The notes under the pieces are model-generated. The model saw only the letters and a program-made list of their open reading frames with translations. It was not told the origin of the DNA and did not search any database. Both the position numbers and the translations under genes were made by a program. Of a stretch of 64,000 nt of DNA, positions 8,410 through 16,345 are shown piece after piece (position 1 is the stretch's first letter; every line of letters begins with the position of its first letter). This DNA is from Thermosynechococcaceae cyanobacterium Okahandja (lineage in GTDB: Bacteria > Cyanobacteriota > Cyanobacteriia > Thermosynechococcales > Thermosynechococcaceae). The stretch lies in the NCBI GenBank assembly GCA_041530395.1, contig CP136945.1, positions 1,240,001 to 1,304,000 of the forward strand, in the 5' to 3' direction.

Positions 8410-8853
8410 TCAGCCACCGTATGCTTCTTGAAGCGTAAGGCGATGACCACAGTAGCGCTCCAGCAGCACAATGGCCACAATATCATCAATGGGTCGGGGG
8501 GGGAGTCGTAAGCCTTGGGGAATTAGTCGCTGCCAGCCCTGCGGCGGAAAGATCTGCCAATAGCGATCGCGAGCCACAAGGGTACTGTTGCGCTCATCCA
8601 CGGGGTGAATGGTGACCGCTGCGGGCAAATGGGTCTGTAACTGCTGTCGCCAGTGGGTTGAGGTGGTTTGATTGCCGATAATGACGTGGTTAATGCCGTA
8701 GATACAATGCCACTGCTGCACAAGCGCCAAGGCGCGATCGCTGGGCACAACCTCATGTCGCCAAATTTTGTTGGCTCGTGCCAAAGCTAGACCACACTTG
8801 TCCCGGCCCGGATCAAACCCCAATAGGGTGGGCGCTAGATCATCCACATGCAT
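8410..8853 (-). CDS. YqgF/RuvX-like RNase H-fold nuclease
   Basis: 147 residues starting at the ATG at 8853. Motifs of the YqgF (pre-16S rRNA nuclease / putative Holliday junction resolvase) family: LLGFDPGRDKCGLALA (first Asp), VDERNSTLVARDRYW, and PIDDIVAIVLLERY with the final Asp. The open frame extends upstream to 8943, but that extension runs through the tRNA-Thr gene and is not coding. The motifs differ from standard RuvX (GIDVGTKRIGVA), and cyanobacteria often carry this second branch, so the specific substrate is left open. Its 3' end lies about 55 nt from the right end of the IsrB element. Confidence 0.72.
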   Translation of the reverse strand: MHVDDLAPTLLGFDPGRDKCGLALARANKIWRHEVVPSDRALALVQQWHCIYGINHVIIGNQTTSTHWRQQLQTHLPAAVTIHPVDERNSTLVARDRYWQIFPPQGWQRLIPQGLRLPPRPIDDIVAIVLLERYCGHRLTLQEAYGG

Positions 8854-8885
8854 CGTTAAGCCAAGCAGAGCAACGAGTGAACCCA

Positions 8886-8957
8886 AGCCCGTGACGAGGA
8901 TTGAACTCGTGACCTCACCCTTACCAAGGGTGTGCTCTACCACTGAGCTACACGGGC
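8886..8957 (-). tRNA. tRNA-Thr (anticodon GGT)
   Basis: 72 nt cloverleaf read on the minus strand. Acceptor stem GCCCGTG/CACGGGC, D arm TAGCTCAGTGGTAGAGCA, anticodon arm CACCC-TTGGTAA-GGGTG giving anticodon GGT (codons ACC/ACT), T arm with GTTCAATCC. CCA is not encoded. A -10-like TATGAT (minus strand, 8976-8981) lies about 19 nt upstream of the 5' end. Confidence 0.95.
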
Positions 8958-9009
8958 AAAAATCACCGAGATTTCATCATAACCGATGTGAGTCACACTT
9001 TGCATACCT

Positions 9010-9069
9010 CATGTCCTAATTTGCCATGTCCTGATTTGCAAGGACAGATGGGGGGTTGCCTAGCCCCCT
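9010..9069. repeat. Near-identical tandem 15-mers and hairpins upstream of the 9141 gene
   Basis: CATGTCCTAATTTGC (9010-9024) is followed directly by CATGTCCTGATTTGC (9025-9039), one mismatch. The second copy forms a hairpin with the AGGACA that follows (TGTCCT/AGGACA). Next comes GGGGG/CCCCC (9051-9055 with 9064-9068). These lie between the divergent tRNA-Thr and the 9141 gene and could be an operator or an RNA leader. A -10-like TATACT is at 9105-9110. Confidence 0.5.
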
Positions 9070-9140
9070 TGGTCAACTGGGTCAACTTCCATGGGAGACT
9101 GAGCTATACTGCCAAGGCGGTGATGACCCTGTGATTACTA

Positions 9141-10145
9141 ATGGTGTTTATGGAGCCAACTCCGGAATTTGTCTTATCGCTCCCCCCTGTGGATACCTCC
9201 CTAACGGAGGAAGAGTTTTTGCAGCAGGTGCGCCAAGCGTGGCAGGTATGTGAACGGTTTGATCTGCAAACGGAGATTTGGCGAGGACAAATTGTGCGGG
9301 CGGTGCGCGATCGCTATCGGCATCAGGGGGATGAGCAGGGTATCGGCTTTAGCCAGTGGCTGCAAGAACAGGAGATTAGTAAGCGGCGTGCCTACGACCT
9401 AATTCAGTTGGCAGACCGTGCCGATGAACTGCTAGCGGCGCAACCCCTGCCCCCTGAGGCAATTTCTCGCTTTAGCAAGCGGGCATTTTTAGCCACTGCG
9501 GCGGCAGATCCGCAGGTGCAAACCCTGATTGCGGATGCTGCTCAGCGGGGCAATCGCATCACCCAGCGGGAGGTGCGTCAACTCCAAGAGGAATGGACGG
9601 CGCTCAACTCCGACCTGCTCCCTGGCGTTGTCCGTGCCAAAGCCAGCGATCGCACCCTTGCCCCCCGCTACGTTGCCCCCTTGGTAAAGGAACTGGCCAA
9701 ACTTCCCCCCCAGCAGCAGCAGGAGCTAACCGATGAACTGGTTCGCGATCTGAGTGTGGAGACCCTAAAGCAAGTTACGGCAACAGCGCGGCAGTTGGGA
9801 CGCTACCTCGAGGCTGCACCGCAAATTCAAGCCCTAAATACAACCTCAGTCAACCTAGAGCAGGCACTTGGGGAAGCACACCGCCTTGGCCAGTTGCACA
9901 CCCTAGCGGATTTGCTCCAACAGGCCGCCCAACTGGAGAGTACCATTGCGCGCCTTTATACCACTTGGCAGCGGGTCAGCCACCTGAGCGATCGCCTTTA
10001 CAATGAATCGGGGACGAGTACCCCGCAACTGCGGGCATTATTAGAGGCACTGGATTTGCTCTCCGGCGAGATGGTGCAAATTGACCTAGGGGGGAAAGCA
10101 GTACGCCTGCACATCCTTGCAGAATCGCCGGGGGTGGGCGGCTAA
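9141..10145 (+). CDS. Conserved hypothetical protein with putative DNA-binding N-terminal region
   Basis: 334 residues, mostly helical, no signal peptide and no membrane segment. The N-terminal third contains a segment reading GFSQWLQEQEISKRRAYDLIQLAD that resembles the helix-turn-helix part of phage-type or ParB-like proteins, in which a short host-type helix precedes a recognition helix. The middle is rich in Gln and Leu and may form coiled coils. I do not recognise a named family. Start is ATG 9141; ATG 9153 is equally possible. A hairpin-rich leader precedes it, and argC follows after 48 nt. Confidence 0.65.
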   Translation: MVFMEPTPEFVLSLPPVDTSLTEEEFLQQVRQAWQVCERFDLQTEIWRGQIVRAVRDRYRHQGDEQGIGFSQWLQEQEISKRRAYDLIQLADRADELLAAQPLPPEAISRFSKRAFLATAAADPQVQTLIADAAQRGNRITQREVRQLQEEWTALNSDLLPGVVRAKASDRTLAPRYVAPLVKELAKLPPQQQQELTDELVRDLSVETLKQVTATARQLGRYLEAAPQIQALNTTSVNLEQALGEAHRLGQLHTLADLLQQAAQLESTIARLYTTWQRVSHLSDRLYNESGTSTPQLRALLEALDLLSGEMVQIDLGGKAVRLHILAESPGVGG

Positions 10146-10193
10146 TTTAGCTAGAGGAACGGTACACTAAGGGCAACAGTCAGGGAGTGGGGC

Positions 10194-11246
10194 ATGGGCA
10201 ATCCTACAGCGGTTGGCATTATTGGCGCATCGGGGTATGGGGGTATTCAACTGGTGCGCTTACTGTTGGAGCATCCCCACGTTGAAATAACCTACTTGGG
10301 CGGCGAAGGGAGTGCGGGTCGCCCCTACACCGAGTTGTACCCCCATTTGCAAGGACGGGTTAACCTAACTGTTGAGCCGGTAGATGTTGCTGCCATTAGC
10401 GATCGCGCCCAGGTGGTTTTTTTATCGCTGCCCAATGGCCTTGCCCTGAAACTGGCGCCCCAGCTCCTTGAACGGGGCTGCAAGGTACTGGATTTATCGG
10501 CAGATTACCGCTTTCAGAACTTGAAAACCTATACCCAGTGGTACGGCGGCGATCGCGATGACGCGGCCATTGCGGCAACAGCGGTTTACGGCCTGCCAGA
10601 ACTCTACCGCGATCGCATTGCCAACAGTTCTCTCATTGGCTGCCCGGGGTGCTACCCCACCGCCAGTTTGCTGGCTCTTGCCCCCCTTATGAAACAGGGA
10701 CTCATTGAACCCAATACGGCCATTATTGACGCCAAGTCGGGCACCTCCGGTGGTGGCCGTCAAGCCAAAGTAAACCTATTACTGGCGGAAGCCGATAATT
10801 CCTTAGCGGCCTATAACGTTGCCCGCCACCGCCACACCCCAGAAATTGAAGCCATCTGCAGCGATCTGGTCGGACAAACGGTGCTGGTGCAGTTTACCCC
10901 CCACCTGATCCCGATGCCGCGGGGCATCCTTGCCACAGTCTATGCCACCCTGCGGGATCCCGGCCTTGTGCGCGAGGATCTGATTACCATCTATCAGGCC
11001 TTCTATCGCCATTCACCGTGGGTCCATATCCTACCGCCGGGCATCTATCCCCAAACCAAGTGGGCTTGGGGCACCAACGCCTGCTTTATTGGCATTGAAG
11101 TGGATGAGCGCACCGGGCGCGTTATTGTGATGTCCGCCATTGACAACCTGATGAAGGGGCAAGCCGCCCAAGCCATTCAGTGCTTGAACATTATGATGGG
11201 CTGGCCGGAAACCTTGGGCTTACCCCAAGTTGCCTTTTACCCCTGA
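10194..11246 (+). CDS. argC: N-acetyl-gamma-glutamyl-phosphate reductase
   Basis: 350 residues, full length. Rossmann start [19 protein letters not shown], catalytic Cys in [13 protein letters not shown] (near residue 150), the SGTSGGGR loop, and the conserved [11 protein letters not shown] with the active-site His. It reduces N-acetyl-glutamyl phosphate to the semialdehyde with NADPH in arginine synthesis. It stands alone here, without other arg genes, as is common in cyanobacteria. Its 3' end overlaps the convergent small gene by 10 nt. Confidence 0.95.
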   Translation: MGNPTAVGIIGASGYGGIQLVRLLLEHPHVEITYLGGEGSAGRPYTELYPHLQGRVNLTVEPVDVAAISDRAQVVFLSLPNGLALKLAPQLLERGCKVLDLSADYRFQNLKTYTQWYGGDRDDAAIAATAVYGLPELYRDRIANSSLIGCPGCYPTASLLALAPLMKQGLIEPNTAIIDAKSGTSGGGRQAKVNLLLAEADNSLAAYNVARHRHTPEIEAICSDLVGQTVLVQFTPHLIPMPRGILATVYATLRDPGLVREDLITIYQAFYRHSPWVHILPPGIYPQTKWAWGTNACFIGIEVDERTGRVIVMSAIDNLMKGQAAQAIQCLNIMMGWPETLGLPQVAFYP

Positions 11247-11419
11247 TCATCGTCTGGGTGCACCAGCGGCAGCCGATCGCCCCGCAGCAATTCACTACTG
11301 GCCGCACTTAACTCTAAGCCGAGTGTCCACAGGGCATGACCCAAGCACACCCCCAGCAACACCGGAGCCGTTCCCAAGCTCAGCAGTAACGTGGTGGAAT
11401 AATGGGGCGATCGCGGCAT
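11237..11419 (-). CDS. Small membrane protein, unknown function
   Basis: 60 residues from the ATG at 11419. One hydrophobic segment ([21 protein letters not shown]) followed by a polar tail. The start lies one nucleotide past the stop of the upstream 95-residue gene, so translation is probably coupled. I do not recognise the family; short cyanobacterial one- or two-helix proteins such as DUF3188 have a similar look but I cannot confirm that. Confidence 0.5.
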   Translation of the reverse strand: MPRSPHYSTTLLLSLGTAPVLLGVCLGHALWTLGLELSAASSELLRGDRLPLVHPDDDQG

Positions 11420-11420
11420 A

Positions 11421-11708
11421 CTAATCCCCCGCAGTTTCATCCGGCGGACTGGGTGGATAGGGAGGATTATTGAGTAACATTTCCCGAGATTTTTTTAACT
11501 GCCCCCAGAGCGCCTTAATTTCGTTATAGGCGGCTTCCGGGGACAATTTACCCCCCGTTTCCAGCCCACAGATATAACTAACCCGTTGAGCAAATTCCTG
11601 CAAATTGGCATTAAAGGCCAAATTTTGCGGTGTAAATTCGCCGTGGTAGCGACTCGTGGGGTAGAGAAATTTCTCTTTGTCAAATTCTGGCTGGGGCGGT
11701 TCAGGCAC
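11421..11708 (-). CDS. Conserved cyanobacterial small protein
   Basis: 95 residues from a GTG at 11708 with an AAAGGGG ribosome site. It contains FLYPTSRYHGEFTPQNLAFN and LQEFAQRVSYICGLETGGKL followed by SPEAAYNEIKALWGQLKKS. This pattern is strongly conserved in cyanobacteria, but no function is known to me. A short related piece occurs just upstream of mgtE (14054-14188). Forms a two-gene unit with the small membrane protein that follows. Confidence 0.75.
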   Translation of the reverse strand: MPEPPQPEFDKEKFLYPTSRYHGEFTPQNLAFNANLQEFAQRVSYICGLETGGKLSPEAAYNEIKALWGQLKKSREMLLNNPPYPPSPPDETAGD

Positions 11709-11953
11709 AGAAGTACCCCTTTAGCAGATGAAAGTACATACCATCTTATCAAACCTTTATGAATTACCCATCCCATTGTTGCCAAAAAGAGACCCCACAC
11801 CATAGCGGGCAGGGCCAAAGACGCAGTTAGGAGGTATCTTGCCTCTTTACGATAAGGGCATCTGCAACAACGGGCAGGAGTTTTCACTAATTCTTTAGAT
11901 TTTACGCGATTAACTGTTACAGAACACAGAAAACTGTTGTCTAAGCTACAATT

Positions 11954-12658
11954 CTAGCCATACTCCGCTTCAATAATCCGCCAACGCATAGAGACCACTC
12001 CCGGCTCAAGGCTGAGGCGGCTGACAATTTGCTCTAACAGTTCATCATTGCGCTCTTGGGTCGTCAGTTCCGCTTCCACCTGTACGTAATTTGGCTTGCT
12101 ATCCAAGTCTTCGCTAAACAAAGAGCGTAGGGTTAGTTTTGTATTAGCAATAGATTGCAAAAATAAGGCACGGATTAACGCCTCACTATCCACATGACAG
12201 ACGACATCACAGCGATAGCACAGTTCCAGTTCGGTACCCTTGAGCGGTTGTTGATTAATGCGGTAGCCAAGGGGGCGCAATAGTAAGTTGGCTGCTAAAA
12301 CCGCGATCGCCCCCAACGTTCCCTGATAGAGTAATCCAGCCCCAGACAAGGCGCCCACGGCAGCAGCACACCAAAGGGTGGCAGCCGTATTCAGCCCCCG
12401 CACCGATAGACCTTCCCGCAGGATCACCCCACCGCCGAGAAAGCCAATCCCAGAGACAATTTGCGCCGCAATGCGAGTGGGGCTAGTATCGCCGGGAGTG
12501 AGAGCTGAGAGCATCACAAATAGGGCTGCGCCAGTGGCCACAAGGGTATTGGTGCGCAACCCCGCCATCCGCTGTCGCCATTGGCGCTCGAGACCCAGCA
12601 CCGCCCCCAAGCAAAAGGCCACCACAAGACGAACAATAAAATCAGTAGCGCTCATCAT
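11954..12658 (-). CDS. MgtC/SapB-family membrane protein
   Basis: 234 residues. N-terminal hydrophobic domain with the family pattern AFCLGAVLGLERQWRQRMAGL, NTLVATGAALFVMLS, IVSGIGFLGGGVILREG and VRGLNTAATLWCAAAVGAL, then a soluble ACT-like C-terminal domain. MgtC proteins act in adaptation to low Mg2+, partly by inhibiting F-type ATP synthase in the pathogens where this was studied; the cyanobacterial role is unknown. Its ATG directly follows the stop codon of mgtE with no intervening base, which supports a joint function in Mg2+ handling. Confidence 0.88.
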   Translation of the reverse strand: MMSATDFIVRLVVAFCLGAVLGLERQWRQRMAGLRTNTLVATGAALFVMLSALTPGDTSPTRIAAQIVSGIGFLGGGVILREGLSVRGLNTAATLWCAAAVGALSGAGLLYQGTLGAIAVLAANLLLRPLGYRINQQPLKGTELELCYRCDVVCHVDSEALIRALFLQSIANTKLTLRSLFSEDLDSKPNYVQVEAELTTQERNDELLEQIVSRLSLEPGVVSMRWRIIEAEYG

Positions 12659-14041
12659 TTACGCCGTAATACCAAGGAACAGGCTGACAAGGTAAAAGTA
12701 CAGCAGCAGCCCTGTAAAGTCCTTGATCGTGGTAATAAACGGGTCGGACGATGGCCCGTGGTCAAAGCCCAATTTCAGTAGAAGCCACGGGATAAACGCT
12801 CCTAAAACTGCGGCAAAGGTAATAACAATAAACAACGATAGTCCAACTGCTGCCCCTAATTGAGGAATGTTGTTGGGTAGCCCCTGCCATACGTAGGCAA
12901 TGAGACCACCCGAAACCCCCAGAATGAAGCCCATGATTGCGCCAATTCGCAGCTCTCGAAACAAATAGCTGCCATAGCGACGAATATCAATCTGCTGCCA
13001 TGCGAGGCCACGGGCAAACACAGTGGTGGACTGAGTACCCACGTTGCCACCCATATCCATAACCACCGGAATAAAAATGGCCACGGCAACAACAGCTTCG
13101 AGGACTTCTTCAAAGTGCTGGATGACTCCCCCCACCACCATACCGCCAATGAGGGTAATAATTAGGCAGGCAATCCGCAACTGCACCGCGTAGCGAATAG
13201 GGCCACGAACCAACTTTTCGCTCCAAATCTGATCGCGGTTGATAAGATTCCCTACCCCTGCTTGCGCCAAAATCACATCTGTTGCTTCTTCTTCGAGCAG
13301 ATCCAGTACATCATCAAAGGTGAGATCCCCCACGAGTCGCCCTTCTTGATCCACCACCGGGATAGCCGGTAAATCGTTATCCTTGAGGAGTTTGGCCGCG
13401 GTCAGTTCCGGTGCGGTGACGGCCACGGCAATGTCTTGGCCTTGGAGCAACGCTTGGATGGGCTGCTCGGGTTCTGCCTTCAAAAGCTGAATTGGCCGCA
13501 GGAAACCACGGTAAAATCGCTGCTCATCAATCACAAAAATGATACTGAGTTCCTCAACATCGAGGTTGCTACTGCGCACGGCGGCGATCGCCTCGCCCAC
13601 GGTCATTGTGTCCCGCAGCGCTAAGTAGCGCAAGTTCATCCGCCGCCCGACGGTGCCCTCAGGATAGCCAAGGAGCAGGTTTACCGCTTCCCGTGATTCG
13701 GGGCTGAGTTGACTGAGCAGCCGTTTCGTTACCTTAGCGGGGAGTTCTTCAAATAAGCGCACCCGCTGATCCGGTTCTAGCGCCTCTAAAACATGGAGGA
13801 TTTCCGGATCCGTCATTCCTTCCGTGAGGGTGGCCTGTTCATCGGGGGTGAGGGTTTCAAACACATCAATGGCTTTATCTTTTTCCAGCAGACGGAAGGC
13901 CAACACCCGCTTGGCGGGGTCAATTTGCCGCAGGGCACGTACCAAGTCGGAAATTGTCAACTGGTTAGCGGCTCGCTTTGCCGCCCCTAAGCCTTGGGGA
14001 TAGGCCAGAAGATCATCTAGGGGATTCATCACCATAACCAA
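12659..14041 (-). CDS. mgtE: Magnesium transporter MgtE
   Basis: 460 residues. Order: N domain (superhelical, with LTPDEQATLTEGMTDPEIL and ELPAKVTKRLLSQLSPE), two CBS domains (with DLTFDDVLDLLEEEATDVI), connecting plug helix, and five membrane helices with the pore signature VVMDMGGNVGTQSTT. The cytosolic N and CBS domains sense Mg2+ and close the channel. An AAGGAG site precedes the ATG; further ATGs lie 2 and 4 codons in. It is the last but one gene of a minus-strand unit that begins with the short ORFs at 14650-14054. Confidence 0.93.
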   Translation of the reverse strand: MVMVMNPLDDLLAYPQGLGAAKRAANQLTISDLVRALRQIDPAKRVLAFRLLEKDKAIDVFETLTPDEQATLTEGMTDPEILHVLEALEPDQRVRLFEELPAKVTKRLLSQLSPESREAVNLLLGYPEGTVGRRMNLRYLALRDTMTVGEAIAAVRSSNLDVEELSIIFVIDEQRFYRGFLRPIQLLKAEPEQPIQALLQGQDIAVAVTAPELTAAKLLKDNDLPAIPVVDQEGRLVGDLTFDDVLDLLEEEATDVILAQAGVGNLINRDQIWSEKLVRGPIRYAVQLRIACLIITLIGGMVVGGVIQHFEEVLEAVVAVAIFIPVVMDMGGNVGTQSTTVFARGLAWQQIDIRRYGSYLFRELRIGAIMGFILGVSGGLIAYVWQGLPNNIPQLGAAVGLSLFIVITFAAVLGAFIPWLLLKLGFDHGPSSDPFITTIKDFTGLLLYFYLVSLFLGITA

Positions 14042-14053
14042 ACTCCTTGATCT

Positions 14054-14188
14054 CTATTCATGAATGGTTTGCGAGCGGACAAGGGGTAAATAGGCTTCTG
14101 CCAATTCCCACCAGAGGCTAGACACAGCAGCAAAGGCTTCCTCGGAAGAGATCTTGCCCCCCGTGTGCAGGAAAGAGGCAAATTTCAA
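14054..14188 (-). CDS. Short ORF or gene fragment upstream of mgtE
   Basis: 44 codons from a TTG at 14188, ending 12 nt before mgtE. The peptide reads KFASFLHTGGKISSEEAF, then AVSSLWWELAEAYLPLV. It resembles the C-terminal half of the conserved protein at 11421-11708 (GLETGGKLSPEAAYNEIKALW), so it may be a truncated paralogue, or a short member in its own right. There is no ATG, and the ribosome site (AAAGGG) is weak and rather distant. Confidence 0.45.
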   Translation of the reverse strand: MKFASFLHTGGKISSEEAFAAVSSLWWELAEAYLPLVRSQTIHE

Positions 14189-14317
14189 ACATAATCATCC
14201 CTTTATTGAGATTAGTTAGGGGATCAAAATGCAAGAGGACTTCATCACCATGACGTTACATCTGGAGGGAGTAACCATAGCGACTCTAAATTGTGAAATT
14301 ATGCAATCGCTTGCCCA

Positions 14318-14377
14318 CCATAACCTACTGTGAGCTGGTAGCAAATGACCCGATTAAAATGCAGCAGTAGGTTATGG
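14318..14377. repeat. 13 bp perfect inverted repeat in the mgtE leader
   Basis: CCATAACCTACTG (14318-14330) and CAGTAGGTTATGG (14365-14377) are perfect complements separated by 34 nt. The stop codon of the 23-residue ORF lies in one arm. It could be a regulatory RNA stem, an operator or a small mobile remnant. There is no T-run for a simple terminator. Confidence 0.65.
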
Positions 14378-14443
14378 AATGGCCTGCGCCTGAGGCATCA
14401 AGCCACGATAGAGCACTGGTTGAATAAAACGGATGGTGCGCAT
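14372..14443 (-). CDS. Putative 23-residue peptide in the mgtE leader
   Basis: ATG at 14443, TAA at 14374-14372. A textbook AAGGAG (14456-14451) sits 7 nt upstream. The peptide begins MRTIRFIQPVLYRG and ends PQAQAIP: basic, partly hydrophobic. An ATG at 14450 in another frame is too close to the ribosome site. No family is recognised. It could be a leader peptide controlling the downstream Mg2+ genes or a small functional peptide. Confidence 0.4.
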   Translation of the reverse strand: MRTIRFIQPVLYRGLMPQAQAIP

Positions 14444-14509
14444 GATTCATCTCCTTGGTGCAGTGAACCTGCTCTGGGACGGGCGAAGATGAATCTTTAG
14501 GCGACACCT

Positions 14510-14650
14510 CTAATCCCAAGGATTAAGGTTGTAGGCCGGACTCATCTGCGCGATCGTCCGTCGAAGACAACACCACCTATGGCAGGGGTCTTCACTGGCA
14601 GGAATGGGTTCCTGAGAAGTAACACTGGGGTTACTACTACTAGAATCCAT
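14510..14650 (-). CDS. Putative 46-residue Ser/Cys-containing peptide in the mgtE leader
   Basis: ATG at 14650, TAG at 14512-14510, with AGGAG (14664-14660) 9 nt upstream and a promoter-like sequence further up. The N-terminal half is polar and acidic (MDSSSSNPSVTSQEPIPASED), the second half contains CHRWCCLRRT and ends NLNPWD. A polar leader followed by a Cys/aromatic core resembles a modified-peptide precursor in outline, but no modifying enzyme is next to it. Family unknown. Confidence 0.42.
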   Translation of the reverse strand: MDSSSSNPSVTSQEPIPASEDPCHRWCCLRRTIAQMSPAYNLNPWD

Positions 14651-14714
14651 ACGTGGTTTCTCCTACGAGTTAGAATGGCAGTGTTTGGCGTTCGTTAGCC
14701 TCATGCCACCGCAT

Positions 14715-14743
14715 AGCTTAAATGCTATTGCCAATATTGTCAA
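14715..14743 (-). promoter_or_regulatory. Sigma-70-type promoter for the mgtE leader region
   Basis: On the minus strand TTGACA (14743-14738) is followed after 17 nt by TAAGCT (14720-14715). The -35 box is perfect and the -10 box is partial. Transcription would begin near 14708, about 58 nt before the first short ORF, and run into mgtE-mgtC. Confidence 0.5.
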
Positions 14744-14796
14744 TGTTACTTGCGCTACATTGATATGCAAGCTGCCACACTTTAGATCAGGACACT

Positions 14797-16014
14797 ATGG
14801 ATATTGGTGAAAGTATTCGCATGGCGATCGCCACCCTCAAGGCCAATCGGCTGCGCAGTGGCTTAACGATGCTCGGTATTATGATTGGCAACGCCGCTGT
14901 GATTGCCATGGTGGGGGTGGGGCAAGGCGCGCAGCGTTACGCGGCAGGACAGTTTGAATCCCTTGGCCCCAATACGTTGTTTATTGTGCCGGGGACACCC
15001 CAAGCCCGCAACCGCACGTTTGACGTGCCCCAAACCCTTGTGCTGGATGATGCGGCGGCGATCGCCAGCCAAATTCCCACCGTTCGCGAAGTGGCACCGC
15101 AAATTCAAGTGCAGCAGCGGGTGACCTATCGCGGGCGCAATACCAATGCCCTGATCGTGGGCACCACCCCCACGTTTCCCTCAGTGCGCAACTTTACGGT
15201 GGAGCGGGGGCGGTTTATTTCTGATCAAGACCTGGAACGACATCGCCGCGTCGTTATTTTAGGCTCTGATTTAGCCCAAAAACTCTTTATTAACGAAAAT
15301 CCTGTGGGGCAGCAGGTGCGCATTAAAAACCTTGCCTTTGAAGTGATTGGGGTCATGGCCGAAAAAGGCGCTTTCCTTGGCAACAACCAAGACGAAGCCG
15401 CCTACATTCCCATTACCACCATGGCCTCGCGCATTGTGGGTCAGCGATCGCCCTACGGGATTTCGTTGACCTTTATTTCCGTCTCAGCGCGGGATGAGCA
15501 AAGTATTGATGCCGCCAAGTTTCAGATTACCAACCTGCTGCGGCTGCGGCACCAAATTGTCGATGAAGATGACTTTACCATCCAAACCCAAAAGGAAGCC
15601 CTAGAAATTATCGGCAACATTAGCAATGCCCTTACCCTCATGCTGGCCGCCATTGCGGGCATTTCGCTGCTGGTGGGAGGCATTGGCATCATGAACATCA
15701 TGCTGGTATCCGTTACCGAGCGCACCCAAGAAATTGGCCTCCGTAAAGCCATTGGCGCTACCCAGCGGGATATTCTCACCCAGTTTATGATTGAGGCCAT
15801 CATCCTCTCGGCTTTGGGGGGCCTACTGGGCACGGGTTTAGGGGTTGGCGGTGTCCTTTTGGTGGCTACCCTCACCCCCCTCGAAGCAGGTGTTGCTCCG
15901 GTAGCCGTTACCTTAGCGGTTGGCGTGTCTGGCGCAATTGGCCTCTTTTTTGGCGTTGTACCGGCACAGCGGGCGGCACGCCTTGACCCAATTGTTGCAC
16001 TCCGAAGTGCTTAG
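14797..16014 (+). CDS. MacB-like ABC transporter permease
   Basis: 405 residues. N-terminal membrane helix (SGLTMLGIMIGNAAVIAMVGVG), a large periplasmic MacB-PCD-type domain (about residues 45-245), then three helices of the FtsX domain with LVGGIGIMNIMLVSVTERTQEIGLRKA and the C-terminal AQRAARLDPIVALRSA. MacB-type permeases work with an ATPase and an HlyD/MacA adaptor to move substrates across the envelope without spanning the inner membrane. Neither partner is adjacent; an HlyD-family adaptor is at 44035-45327. The ATPase domain is absent, so this is the split form usual in cyanobacteria. Confidence 0.85.
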   Translation: MDIGESIRMAIATLKANRLRSGLTMLGIMIGNAAVIAMVGVGQGAQRYAAGQFESLGPNTLFIVPGTPQARNRTFDVPQTLVLDDAAAIASQIPTVREVAPQIQVQQRVTYRGRNTNALIVGTTPTFPSVRNFTVERGRFISDQDLERHRRVVILGSDLAQKLFINENPVGQQVRIKNLAFEVIGVMAEKGAFLGNNQDEAAYIPITTMASRIVGQRSPYGISLTFISVSARDEQSIDAAKFQITNLLRLRHQIVDEDDFTIQTQKEALEIIGNISNALTLMLAAIAGISLLVGGIGIMNIMLVSVTERTQEIGLRKAIGATQRDILTQFMIEAIILSALGGLLGTGLGVGGVLLVATLTPLEAGVAPVAVTLAVGVSGAIGLFFGVVPAQRAARLDPIVALRSA

Positions 16015-16208
16015 TAGGCTAGGGTTTCTAGGGCTTGGCGCAAATAAGCCGTCACAGAGGCATCAAGATCAAGGGGAGCATCGCTGCTCGCGTGCTTTTC
16101 GCTGAGCCAGCGCTGAAAGCCAGAACTCTGGGCGATCGCCCGCTTTAGGGAGTCCCAAACCTCGCGGGAATCTCTGTCAGTGGCTGAGACTGGAGTGGGG
16201 ATATCCAT
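16011..16208 (-). CDS. Small hypothetical protein
   Basis: 65 residues from ATG 16208 with a good ribosome site (AGGAGT, 8 nt). Soluble, with VWDSLKRAIAQSSGFQRWL and VTAYLRQALETLAY. The family is not recognised. It overlaps the end of the convergent permease gene by 4 nt. Confidence 0.6.
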   Translation of the reverse strand: MDIPTPVSATDRDSREVWDSLKRAIAQSSGFQRWLSEKHASSDAPLDLDASVTAYLRQALETLAY

Positions 16209-16345
16209 AGAGATACTCCTAGTGAGCTTGGACTCAGAAAAAGGATTCGCCTATGGTTCTACCATACCGCAGGCGCTAGGGTCAGAGTGTATGCAATGTT
16301 ACGATTTGTTGCGAAATTGATGGCGCAATTAATTGGGGCAGTGCC

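Noticed and set aside
8854-8943. N-terminal extension of the YqgF-like frame
   Set aside because: The extension is antisense-free but lies inside the tRNA-Thr gene on the same strand; the ATG at 8853 fits the family.
14325-14519. 64-codon frame on the minus strand in the mgtE leader
   Set aside because: It overlaps the better supported 23-residue ORF, has no homology and its ATGs are too close to the ribosome site.
14042-14796. M-box (Mg2+) riboswitch upstream of mgtE
   Set aside because: I looked for the M-box consensus and could not match it; the region has ORFs and an inverted repeat instead.
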